From Betaproteobacteria bacterium (GTDB lineage: Bacteria; Pseudomonadota; Gammaproteobacteria; Burkholderiales; UBA6910), in NCBI GenBank assembly GCA_016183615.1, contig JACPEG010000032.1, forward strand, positions 62,001 to 126,000: a stretch of DNA of 64,000 bases, in the 5' to 3' direction. Shown piece after piece: positions 41,866-49,660 of this stretch. The position numbers and the translations under genes are program-made. Within the stretch, counting starts at the first letter, position 1, and each line of letters starts with the position of its first letter. The notes under the pieces are model-generated. The model saw nothing but the letters and a program-made list of their open reading frames with translations, ran no database searches and was not told the origin of the DNA.

Positions 41866-41915
41866 ATTCGCTATTTGCAAATAGCGAATATAGTCCAAAG
41901 TGCATTGTTTTACAA
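41866..41915 (-). promoter_or_regulatory. Promoter with 24-bp perfect palindromic operator
   Basis: On the minus strand, TTGTAA (41910-41915) and TATATT (41887-41892) are 17 bp apart. ATTCGCTATTTG-CAAATAGCGAAT (41866-41889) is a perfect 24-bp palindrome that overlaps the end of the -10 box and the start region. The HTH gene starts 9 bp downstream of it, after a GAGG ribosome-binding site. A weaker hairpin GCATTGT-TTT-ACAATGC (41902-41918) overlaps the -35 box. Confidence 0.75.
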
Positions 41916-42009
41916 TGCTAACGTCTCGCAGTGTGAGCCGGGGTTGCACGCAAGCACCTGCGTGCTCGCGTGCCGGCGAACGGGCGACGCTCTATCCGAG
42001 CCGTGGGCC

Positions 42010-42054
42010 GTTACAGTAGTTCCAGAGTTTTTGGACAATAGTGCTCGTGTTCAT
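42010..42054 (-). pseudogene. 5' scrap of an older hsdM
   Basis: 15 codons, MNTSTIVQKLWNYCN, match the intact HsdM start (MNSSTIVQKLWNYCN) at 14 of 15 residues. The DNA differs at several synonymous sites, so this is a distinct allele rather than a fresh duplicate. Similarity stops abruptly after the Asn codon. Confidence 0.8.
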
Positions 42055-42108
42055 CAATTCGGTTTCCTGTCTGGGGCCTGAAATAAGCCGTCGGCGTATA
42101 CCTATTGC

Positions 42109-42306
42109 ATGAAGCTTTCCAAGTCAAACCGTTTTCTGCGCTCCTCCGCCCAAGCTCGAACCGGCCTCTGGGTGTCGGCGAAGACATCCTCTGCCGTTGA
42201 AGGCATCCGCAAGCCGTTTGACGTGAATGCCAGTGAGCTGCAGCCGGCCGACACCAAGGCGCTCATCGCATACTGGAAGCGGCGCGCTTCCGGGTCTCCT
42301 CGATAA
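42109..42306 (+). CDS. Small hypothetical protein, possibly antitoxin-like
   Basis: 65 aa, basic, ATG start without a clear ribosome-binding site. RFLRSSAQARTGLWVSAKTS followed by SAVEGIRKPF has the look of short antitoxin-like proteins, but I cannot name the family. It converges with, and overlaps the end of, a decayed Fic-like gene. Alternatively the whole area is decaying. Confidence 0.3.
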   Translation: MKLSKSNRFLRSSAQARTGLWVSAKTSSAVEGIRKPFDVNASELQPADTKALIAYWKRRASGSPR

Positions 42307-42469
42307 CCCGTTCGAACACCTTTGCAAGCAGCCGGTAATCGCACCCCAGGGCGGCGTGGATGCCGGCAAAGTAGCGCTTCTTACCGCGTCACTCCAGCGG
42401 CGAGAAATCCTGTGGCGGCAGTCCGGCCTGCAAACCCATCAGTAGCGCCAGCAAGCACGCCAGAGTAGT
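42263..42469 (-). pseudogene. C-terminal remnant of a Fic-family protein
   Basis: The minus strand reads LLALLMGLQAGLPPQDFSPLE, then a TGA at 42389-42391, then RGKKRYFAGIHAALGCDYRL and KVFERVIEETRKRA to a TGA at 42263. This pattern (LALLMGLQAGLP..DFS, then RYFAAIxAALxxDYxPxxxVFxxVIE) is the tail of a class of Fic proteins. The Fic motif HPFxxGNGR part is absent. One in-frame stop and the lost N-terminus mark it as dead. Based on remembered family sequences. Confidence 0.5.
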
Positions 42470-42657
42470 CGACGCCGATGAAGAGGTCGTAATGGCTCAA
42501 ATCCGCCGCGCGACTTCAGTGCCTCGCGCCAATCCGGCGCAAGCAGGGTCCAATCCCCATATTCGTTTCAGCGCAAGACATTGCGCTCACAACAAATCGA
42601 CCCCGGTCCAAGAATTACGGGAAAGTTACTCCGATCCGCAATGCACTGAACAGCTAA

Positions 42658-43527
42658 TCACCGTATTTGCACAACCTGAAGGCCAGCAACAGACGTGGTC
42701 CCGCTCGGGTGCCGTATTACCTCCCTTAACACAGTAAGCTGCGACGCCTTGACGCCCGAATGGAGTGCGTCAACGTAGGGATCAAGCGCCTGTTTCCCAA
42801 TCACCTCGAATCGGTAGTCTGCACCCTGCGCCATATCTGCGGCCGCAAGCACCCGTAGTCGGCCTACGCCCGATTCGATGTCAAAGCGATACACTTTTGC
42901 CGTAATCACCCTGTTCTCCGCATCTATCTCGGTGCTCGGGTTGAAGTATTGATTGTCTTCAGCAGTGAGCGAAAGCGCGTGGCCCTGGGAACGCGATCCA
43001 ATCTCCTTGATACGATCGCCATCGATATGCGATGTTAATTTTCTGAAGTGCGGTTCCGTCGCGTTTGCGGCATCAACAATATTTTGTGTGACCTGAATGG
43101 TTCCATTTCCCACGTTAAGATAAACCTGAGCGTTGGGACTATTCACGATTTCCACGCGAGGCTCCTTTCCAGTCTTCACGAATTGCTCGATTCTTGCCTT
43201 CAAAAACTTATAGGTAAGCTCAATAACCTCCGAGATGGTAAGAAAATGCGGAAGGCCGCTCCCCATTTCCACATAGCCTTGAAGCAGAGGCACAGCTACC
43301 ACCGCTAGGTCCATCACGACAGAACCGTGCCGCCAGTCAAGTACGGTAACTGAGAACAACTCGCGGTCGCTCTTGGCTAGCCGCTTACGTCCGGAGATCG
43401 ACAAGTAGGCTCGGTCTAAAATTTGCCGGTAGGCCCCGACAATATCGTCAAACTCATCAAGGCGAAGCGTCTTATCAACGCCAGGCCCCTGGATCGAAAA
43501 TTCGATTCGCTCTTCTTTTTGCATCAT
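42658..43527 (-). CDS. Hypothetical protein within the type I R-M locus
   Basis: 289 aa, ATG ATG start with a GAGG site upstream. It has no signal peptide. A hydrophobic stretch (VVMDLAVVAVPLLQGYVEMG, about 70-89) and a helical segment (VIELTYKFLKARIEQFVKTG) follow an N-terminal domain beginning IEFSIQGPGVDKTLRLDEFD. The C-terminal half is predicted beta-rich. I do not recognise a family. It lies 148 bp after hsdS, in the same direction, in a defence locus, so a defence-related role is possible but unsupported by motifs. Confidence 0.7.
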   Translation of the reverse strand: MMQKEERIEFSIQGPGVDKTLRLDEFDDIVGAYRQILDRAYLSISGRKRLAKSDRELFSVTVLDWRHGSVVMDLAVVAVPLLQGYVEMGSGLPHFLTISEVIELTYKFLKARIEQFVKTGKEPRVEIVNSPNAQVYLNVGNGTIQVTQNIVDAANATEPHFRKLTSHIDGDRIKEIGSRSQGHALSLTAEDNQYFNPSTEIDAENRVITAKVYRFDIESGVGRLRVLAAADMAQGADYRFEVIGKQALDPYVDALHSGVKASQLTVLREVIRHPSGTTSVAGLQVVQIR

Positions 43528-43675
43528 TACCTCCCAATTACATCGTTGTGGCCACGGCTTTGTTCAACAGATGTTCTGACAAACACCGCGAATTCAACTT
43601 CAAACCCGATGCACTTTGGAGTTGGATGCGCGCTCCTTCATAACCGCGCTCCCCGCTCTCAGCCGTAAAAGGCGC

Positions 43676-45034
43676 TTACCCACCAAAGGCAGAACTTAGA
43701 GTCGCGTCACGCAGTCGCCCGGTGCGTCTTCGGTTGGTATCGACTTGGGCCTCGGTTTCGCGAACGAGGGAGAGGCGGCGGTCGACTTCAGCGATGATGC
43801 GGGTCTGCTCGGCCAAGGGCGGAAGCGGGAACTCTACCGTTGCGAGCCTCCCGAGGCTTAGGTGTGCAATATTCGTTGTAATAGTGCCTTCATCCACAAA
43901 ACGTCCCGCGTGCATATTGTGGCGGCTTAGAAGCAAGGCGAACTCCACATTCATACCCCCGATGGCTCTGAGCCGAATCAACGTATTCGTAAAGCAAGCA
44001 CCCCGAAGCTCACCACGATAGATCGCCGGACGCCCAAGGAGCTCTGGGCTTTGACCCTCGTTGAGAAGCAAATCCCCCGGTGCCAGCTGATACTTCTCAA
44101 AGTCGCCTGGCGAGAAATCCATCTCCATTACGTCAGAGAGATCGATTCGATCCTCAAAGACATTCTGGACCCGCAGGTAAGGACGCATATTCGGCCCCGA
44201 GTGGTACTTGGGTGCACGTTGTCGGCCGAGCTGCAATTGTCCAACTTGCCCATAGGTAGACCATGTCCATCCCTCCGGCAGTTCGGGTAGATGGGCGGTA
44301 TCGGGAGGTTCGGGTTCCTTGTACTTCCCCTTGCCTTTCCATTGGCTGCGGCGGGTTTCGAGGATGCATTGCAGGAGTTGGGTGCCGGTCTCGTAGCGGC
44401 GGCCTTCGCGGCGGGCGAGTTCGGCTTCGGTGGGGACGAGGCGGCCTTCGACGGCGGCTTTTAAGACAGCGGCCTTGTAGCGCTTGAGGTTGGCCTTGAC
44501 GCGCTTGAGGCTGGCGACGGCTTCGTCGAGGCGGGAGAACTGCTTTTCTATTTCGGCGACGATCCTATCTTGCGTCGCCAAATCGGAAAGTACGATCGGA
44601 AAATCAGCGAGCTGCTTCTGGCTCACTGAGGCCATGCCTACGACTTGTTGCGCGTTTCCTGAGAAGTAACGCCGACCAGAGGCAAGCAGTTGGTAGTTGA
44701 TGAACTTCGGCCGCACCTTGTCCAGGTCTAGCCGCAGCCGAATGTTTTTGCTTTCGAAAACACTGGACTCAAGACCCGATGGTATTACGGCCGTTTTGCC
44801 GACGAGCTCGCGGCTGTTAACGCGATTTACCAACAGGTCACCCTCTCGCAGTCCGTACTCTTCGAGTTCGTCCGGGCTAACGCGCATCCGCTTAATGTCA
44901 CGCCAGACAATCCGACCGCCATCGATGTTGTACATGCGCAGGCACGGTGTGCCGTCGTCTGCATATTAGGACACGGGCTTGTAAAGTCCATTCTTCATCG
45001 AGACGGCAACATCACCAAGGCGCGCCTCCTGCAT
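43676..45034 (-). pseudogene. hsdS: Type I restriction-modification specificity subunit HsdS with in-frame stop
   Basis: HsdS reads the DNA target through two recognition domains. The natural start is the ATG at 45034 (MQEARLGDVAVSMKNGLYKP), but codon 23 is TAA (44966-44968); the frame then continues YADDGTPCLRMYNIDGGRIV to the stop at 43676. A downstream ATG at 44935 would give a 419-aa protein lacking the start of the first recognition domain. Both central and C-terminal conserved helices (DRIVAEIEKQFSRLDEAVAS, QTRIIAEVDRRLSLVRETEA) are intact. The ATG overlaps the stop of the old hsdR scrap (TGATG). Confidence 0.85.
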
Positions 45035-45189
45035 CACGCTGCCAACCCCCTGTTCAACGCCTCAATCGCCTTCGGCAGCTTCCCACCGAAAAGCTTATGT
45101 ACCTTGCCATTGCCGCCTCCCTTGTTGAACGGCGCGTACTCGAAGGCCTCGATCTCGATGCAGAGGTTGGTGACGATGTGGTCCCGCAT
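45034..45189 (-). pseudogene. 3' scrap of an older hsdR
   Basis: 52 codons, MRDHIVTNLCIEIEAFEYAP to ALNRGLAA, match the C-terminus of the intact HsdR (IRDHIAANLGIEIEDFEYAP to LLNNTLAA) across their whole length with many substitutions. The open frame extends to 45261, but that part is unrelated. Its TGA overlaps the hsdS ATG, which shows the ancestral hsdR-hsdS junction. Confidence 0.85.
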
Positions 45190-45202
45190 CGTTGTGATCT
45201 GC

Positions 45203-45544
45203 TCACGCTTGCGCGAGCAGCCTTTCGAGGACAGCGCGTAGTGATGCGAGGTTTGCTTCAACCACGCCCCAGACCAGGCGGTTGTCCACGCTTGCGTAGC
45301 CGTGGATCAAAATGTTGCGGAACGCGACAATGTGCGGAAGCTCGGGAATTGCGGCAGCGGTTGCGGGATCGACGCGCCGCAGTTGGCTGAAGGCTTCGCC
45401 GATAATCTCGAACTGGCGCTCGACGGCGCTGCGGAGCATGTCGTCTACCAGGTAGTCGGCAAAGCTCTTGCCGGCGGTGTATTGCGCGACGCGGTCTGCC
45501 GCCTGCCGGGCGTCCCACAACAGCTTGCGTGCGTCAGCGTGCAT
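45203..45544 (-). CDS. hepT: HepT-like HEPN ribonuclease toxin (DUF86)
   Basis: 113 aa from the ATG at 45544. The HEPN RNase motif Rx4-6H is RNILIHGY (about residues 81-88), and VERQFEIIGEAFSQL is the conserved DUF86 helix. HepT cleaves RNA until its partner MntA adds AMP groups near the HGY tyrosine. It overlaps mntA by 11 bp. It sits between the intact hsdR and the hsdR scrap. Confidence 0.9.
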   Translation of the reverse strand: MHADARKLLWDARQAADRVAQYTAGKSFADYLVDDMLRSAVERQFEIIGEAFSQLRRVDPATAAAIPELPHIVAFRNILIHGYASVDNRLVWGVVEANLASLRAVLERLLAQA

Positions 45545-45842
45545 AGACGGTGCGGCGCTCAGCGGCAACGCGCTCGCGGAAGTATGGGTTGGCGAGGCTC
45601 GCTTCGGTGACGAGGTCCACCGGGCGGCCGAACAGCGCTTCGAGCCCCTCTTTCAGCGCGAAATACGCCTTCGCGTACTGGGCCGGCGGCACCTCGTCAA
45701 ATTCAACGAGGAAGTCAAGATCGCTCGTTGCCGGATCGAAATCGGCGCGAACGGCGGAGCCGAAGGCGTCCAGCCGGCGCGCGCCCGCGCGGCGGCACAG
45801 GGTGGCGACTTCGTCGCGGTGCTGATCAATGACGTTTGCCAT
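45534..45842 (-). CDS. mntA: MntA-like nucleotidyltransferase antitoxin
   Basis: 102 aa. The minimal nucleotidyltransferase motif GSxxRxxxxxxSDLD reads FGSAVRADFDPATSDLDFLV (about 28-47). It inactivates HepT by adding AMP. A good GGAGG ribosome-binding site lies 9 nt before the ATG, within 20 bp of the hsdR stop, so expression may come from the hsdR transcript. Confidence 0.9.
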   Translation of the reverse strand: MANVIDQHRDEVATLCRRAGARRLDAFGSAVRADFDPATSDLDFLVEFDEVPPAQYAKAYFALKEGLEALFGRPVDLVTEASLANPYFRERVAAERRTVYAR

Positions 45843-45861
45843 AAAAGAACCTCCGACGGAA

Positions 45862-48810
45862 TTATGCCGCGAGTGTGTTGTTAAGCAAAGCGAGCATTGT
45901 GGGCAATTCAGCGCCGAAGAGCTGATGCACCCTGCCGATGCCGCCCTCTTTGTTGAACGGCGCGTATTCGAAATCTTCGATTTCGATGCCGAGATTCGCC
46001 GCGATGTGGTCGCGGATCATTTCAAGCCATTTGAGTTGTTCGGGGGTGAAACGAGGGCGCTGAACCCCATCCCCACCCTGGCCCTCCCCTTGAAGGGGAG
46101 GGGGAAAAATGGCCCCCTCTCCCCGCCCCTCCCCCGCGAGGGGGGAGGGGGTGGATTGGTGGTGGGCGAGCCAGGCCTTGAAGTTGGCGGCGACGCGCTC
46201 GGGGTACGGCACCAGCTCGTTCTCTTGGTGCATCGCGAAGCGCACCAGCGAGACGAGGTCGGTGAGGATGCGCCGGCCGCTCGCGCCCTTGACTTTGTCT
46301 TTTTCCAGCGCGGCGTAGGCCTGCCAGAGCTGCGATTCGGTCCACAGGTGCGGCGGCGCGTTCAGGCGCTCGGCGAGGTCCTTTATGTCCTCGAACTTGA
46401 GGCGCTGGCGATAGGGCCGGCTGTAGAGCACCTGCAGCGCGGTGATCTCGTCCTTGTGCTCTTCGATGAAACGCTCGAAGGACTGCACGATGCCGCGGGC
46501 GCGGGCGAGCGCGTCGGCGGAGAAGCCCGCTTCGATCACGCTGTCCTGGCTCACGTGGTCGATGGTGATCTCGTTCTTGCGCTTGATTTCGATGAGAAGG
46601 TCGCGGAGTTTGGGGTCGAGGAGGGGTTTCACCGCTTCTTGACGCGCTTGTGTTACTGCCCCCTCACCCCGGCCCTCTCCCGCGAGGGGAGAGGGGGGAA
46701 ATGCATCGGGGTCGAGCGCCCGCACGATCGCGCGGCTCAAGTCGCGTAGCCCCAAGCCGCCGCTCGCGGCGCGGATTCTGGCCTCGTCCTGGAGCGCGGT
46801 GCGGTGCTCCATGCGCGCGATGCGCGCGGCCACCGAGGAGAGCACGTCGCTTTCCGTGTTGCCGAAGGCCACGGCCTGCAGGAGCTTCTCGAATGAGACG
46901 GAGGGCTTTTTTTCCATCGGCCGGGAGTCGGTCTTCTCCGCCTCGCACACGCCCACGGCGTCCACGATCACGAAGTGGTCCTTGACCGGCGCGTCGGGGG
47001 TGACGGCCTTTAAATCGTCGGGCTCGATCACGCGCACGCCGCGGCCTTTCATTTGCTCGAAGAACGAGCGGCTCGCGACCCGGCGCATGAACATCACCAC
47101 TTCCACCGGCTTGATGTCTGTACCGGTGGCGATCATGTCCACGGTGACCGCGATGCGCGGCATGGGGCTGTTGCGGAATAGTTTGATCAACTCTTTCGGG
47201 TCCGCGCCGGTGGTGCGGTAGGTGATCTTCTGGCAGAAGTCGTTGCCGCGGCCGAACTCCTCGCGCACGATCTGCACGATGTTTTCGGCGTGGGCGTCGT
47301 CCTTGGCAAAGATGAGCGTCTTCGGCACCCAGGTGCGGCCCGGGAAGAGGTCGGCGAAGAGCCGGTCGCGGAAGGTGCGCACGACGGTGCGGATCTGGTC
47401 GGGCGCGACCACGTCGCGGTCGAGTTGATTCGCCTCGTAGGCGAGATCTTCGTCAAGCTGCTCCCAGCGCCTGGCGCGCGTCTCGCGTTCCTGCTTCTCG
47501 ACGAAGTAGCCCGCCTCCACCCTGGAGCCGGCCTCGCCGATCTGCGTGCGGATGCGGTAGACGTCGTAGTTGACGTTCACGCCGTCGGCCACTGCCTGCT
47601 CGTGCGGGTACTCCATCACCAGGTTGCGGTGGAAGAAGCCGAAGGTCTGCTTGGAGGGCGTCGCGGTGAGGCCGATGAGGTAGGCGTCGAAGTACTCCAG
47701 CACCTGCGCCCAGAGGTTGTAGATCGAACGGTGGCATTCGTCGGTGACGATGATGTCGAAGGTCTCGATCGGGATCTTGGGGTTGTACTCGATCGGCGGG
47801 ACGTCCTTGAACACCTTCTCCAGCCCCTCGACCGACGCGTCGTCGTCTTCGTCGGCAAGCTCGCGGCCCTTCAGCATCGAGTACAGGCGCTGGATGGTGC
47901 AGATGCACACGCGCGCCGTGGTGTCGAGCTTATTGGAGGTGAGCCGCTGGACGATGTATTCCTCGGTGAACTTGTAGTTGTTGTACGGCGAAACGTATTG
48001 CTGGAACTCCTTGAGCGTCTGGTCGCCGAGGTTGCCGCGGTCGACCAGGAACAGGACCCGCTGCGCGCGGGCGAACTTGATCAGGCGGTAGATGAAGCTA
48101 ATCGCGGTGTAGGTCTTGCCGGAGCCAGTAGCCATCTGGATGAGCGAGCGGGGCTTGTTGGCAGCGAGCGAGGCCTCCAGGTTTTTGATGGCGATGATCT
48201 GGGCGGGCCAGAGGTCGGCTTCGACGAGCGGGGGCAGCGACTGCATGCGGGCGAGGAAGGTTCCGGGACTCGCATCGTACCGGCCTGCGCTTACGCCAGT
48301 ACCGAGTCGAGTCGCGTTCCCGAGTGCGTCGGCGGCTTTGAGCGCAGCCCCCTCACCCCAACCCTCTCCCACGAGGGGAGAGGGAGTAACAAAGTCGACA
48401 AGCCAGGCCGCGAGCGTCTCGGGCTTGTGGAAAGCAAAAACATTGCGCGAGCGCGGTTCCGGATCGAGGCCATTAGTGAAGCGGGTTTCGGTCCCGGTGG
48501 ACTGATACGAAAACGGCAGGGGGTTTTCCCAGCTGGGAAGAGTGTCGGGAAGCCCCTTGGTGTATTTGTCCGATTGGGTCTCGACGCCCGTCAGCGTGAA
48601 GCCTTCGGGCTTCGCTTCCAGGACCCCCGCCGCCTTGCGATCGACGTAGAGCAGGTAGTCCGCGAAGCCGTGGCCGGGCTTGAGGGGAAACTCGCGAATC
48701 GCGACGCCGCGGGAAGCCTGGAGGTCGGCCTGATCCACGTCGCAAACACGCCAGCCTGCCGCGGCGAGCAGGCGGTCGATATTCTCTCTGGCTTTGTTCT
48801 CATCCGGCAT
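45862..48810 (-). CDS. hsdR: Type I restriction endonuclease subunit HsdR
   Basis: 982 aa from the ATG at 48810; an upstream TTG at 48858 is less likely. HsdR translocates DNA and cuts it. The nuclease site is GFADYLLYVDRKAAGVLEAK (Asp...Glu-x-Lys, near residue 60-75). The motor has Walker A ATGSGKT, DEAD-box DECHRS and motif III LTATPS. Three repeat-derived segments are inserted in frame: PSPLVGEGWGEGA (DNA 48348-48385), PSPLAGEGRGEGA (46659-46699) and a 28-residue double copy (46068-46153). It ends in the conserved FEYAPFNKEGG tail. Confidence 0.94.
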   Translation of the reverse strand: MPDENKARENIDRLLAAAGWRVCDVDQADLQASRGVAIREFPLKPGHGFADYLLYVDRKAAGVLEAKPEGFTLTGVETQSDKYTKGLPDTLPSWENPLPFSYQSTGTETRFTNGLDPEPRSRNVFAFHKPETLAAWLVDFVTPSPLVGEGWGEGAALKAADALGNATRLGTGVSAGRYDASPGTFLARMQSLPPLVEADLWPAQIIAIKNLEASLAANKPRSLIQMATGSGKTYTAISFIYRLIKFARAQRVLFLVDRGNLGDQTLKEFQQYVSPYNNYKFTEEYIVQRLTSNKLDTTARVCICTIQRLYSMLKGRELADEDDDASVEGLEKVFKDVPPIEYNPKIPIETFDIIVTDECHRSIYNLWAQVLEYFDAYLIGLTATPSKQTFGFFHRNLVMEYPHEQAVADGVNVNYDVYRIRTQIGEAGSRVEAGYFVEKQERETRARRWEQLDEDLAYEANQLDRDVVAPDQIRTVVRTFRDRLFADLFPGRTWVPKTLIFAKDDAHAENIVQIVREEFGRGNDFCQKITYRTTGADPKELIKLFRNSPMPRIAVTVDMIATGTDIKPVEVVMFMRRVASRSFFEQMKGRGVRVIEPDDLKAVTPDAPVKDHFVIVDAVGVCEAEKTDSRPMEKKPSVSFEKLLQAVAFGNTESDVLSSVAARIARMEHRTALQDEARIRAASGGLGLRDLSRAIVRALDPDAFPPSPLAGEGRGEGAVTQARQEAVKPLLDPKLRDLLIEIKRKNEITIDHVSQDSVIEAGFSADALARARGIVQSFERFIEEHKDEITALQVLYSRPYRQRLKFEDIKDLAERLNAPPHLWTESQLWQAYAALEKDKVKGASGRRILTDLVSLVRFAMHQENELVPYPERVAANFKAWLAHHQSTPSPLAGEGRGEGAIFPPPLQGEGQGGDGVQRPRFTPEQLKWLEMIRDHIAANLGIEIEDFEYAPFNKEGGIGRVHQLFGAELPTMLALLNNTLAA
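46068..46153. repeat. In-frame CCCTCTCCC/GGGAGAGGG repeat pair in hsdR
   Basis: Two adjacent palindromes, CCCTCCCCTTGAAGGGGAGGG and CCCCTCCCCCGCGAGGGGGGAG (partial), are read in frame between AHHQ and RFTPEQ. Single copies lie at 46659-46699 and 48348-48385 in the same gene, one at 39294-39337 in hsdM, and noncoding copies at 50929-51031. Confidence 0.8.
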
Positions 48811-49005
48811 GTGGGGGAAAAGTCTTTCCGGATTGGCTTCCAATGTCAATGGAGTCAAGGGGATTGGCGGGATAAGAACGAGGTTTCCCCGTTAAACGCG
48901 ATGGATGATGCCTTTCCGGATCGCGGAATTCAGGGCGTCAGATTCGTGAAGGGAGTACCCCATCCCCGGCCTTTCCCTCCCTTGGAATGGGTCGAGGTTT
49001 CCTGA

Positions 49006-49419
49006 TTACTCCGTCACCGTGCCCCGGAGCGCCTTGGTCCTGGCCCGCTTGGTCTTGGCCTCGAGCCGTCGCTCGCGGGAGCCGCGGGTCGGCTTGGTCG
49101 GGATGCGCTTGCGCCGGGCGATCGCGACGCTTTTCACGAGCTCCCGCAGCCGCTCCAGGGCCTGCTCGCGGTTTCGCTCCTGGGTGCGGGCGGCCTGGGC
49201 CTTGATGACGATGACGCCTTCCTTGGTGATGCGCGAGTCGCGCAGCGCCAGCAGCCGCTCCTTGTAGGTCTCCGGGAGCGAGGAGGCGCGGATGTCGAAG
49301 CGCAGATGCGCGGCGGTGGCGACCTTGTTGACGTTCTGGCCGCCGGCGCCGCGGGCGCGCACGAAGCTGATTTCGATTTCGGCGTCGGGGATGGCGACGT
49401 GGTTGGAAATCTTCAGCAT
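49006..49419 (-). CDS. arfB: Alternative ribosome-rescue factor ArfB (peptidyl-tRNA hydrolase)
   Basis: 137 aa, matching ArfB/YaeJ. It frees stalled ribosomes by hydrolysing peptidyl-tRNA. The GGQ catalytic motif is in [16 protein letters not shown] (about 22-37), and the C-terminal basic tail ([20 protein letters not shown] onward) is the mRNA-channel probe. The start overlaps the preceding small gene by 7 bp. Confidence 0.95.
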   Translation of the reverse strand: MLKISNHVAIPDAEIEISFVRARGAGGQNVNKVATAAHLRFDIRASSLPETYKERLLALRDSRITKEGVIVIKAQAARTQERNREQALERLRELVKSVAIARRKRIPTKPTRGSRERRLEAKTKRARTKALRGTVTE

Positions 49420-49649
49420 GGGCGGGGTATTTCGCGAGGACCGGGCCGCGTGGATTCCTGTCCGTCCTTGGCCATGCTCCAGGGATTGGAAACCGTCCGC
49501 ACGTCGAGGGGTTGAACGGCATCGAGATCATCCTGGGGCCGCAGCCGGCCTGCCGCACGGGCGCGTCCGTGCCAGATCTTCTTGTCGGTTTTTTCGCTCC
49601 GGCTGGTCGTCATGCCGAAGACCGGGGTTTTTCGACGGGAGCGAGCCAT
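49413..49649 (-). CDS. Conserved small basic protein upstream of arfB
   Basis: 78 aa. The N-terminus [20 protein letters not shown] and the C-terminal NPWSMAKDG block resemble a small family of unknown function found in many Proteobacteria. The middle appears shortened or altered compared with what I recall. It overlaps arfB, suggesting co-translation. No known role. Confidence 0.6.
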   Translation of the reverse strand: MARSRRKTPVFGMTTSRSEKTDKKIWHGRARAAGRLRPQDDLDAVQPLDVRTVSNPWSMAKDGQESTRPGPREIPRPC

Positions 49650-49660
49650 TTTTTGAACCC

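Noticed and set aside
45034-45261. Separate 75-aa gene before hsdS
   Set aside because: Its last 52 codons are the tail of HsdR and the first part is unrelated, so it is a scrap of an older hsdR and not a gene.
49413-49649. Out-of-frame antisense noise over the arfB start
   Set aside because: I rejected this dismissal: the N-terminus looks like a conserved small protein family, so it is kept as a moderate-confidence gene.
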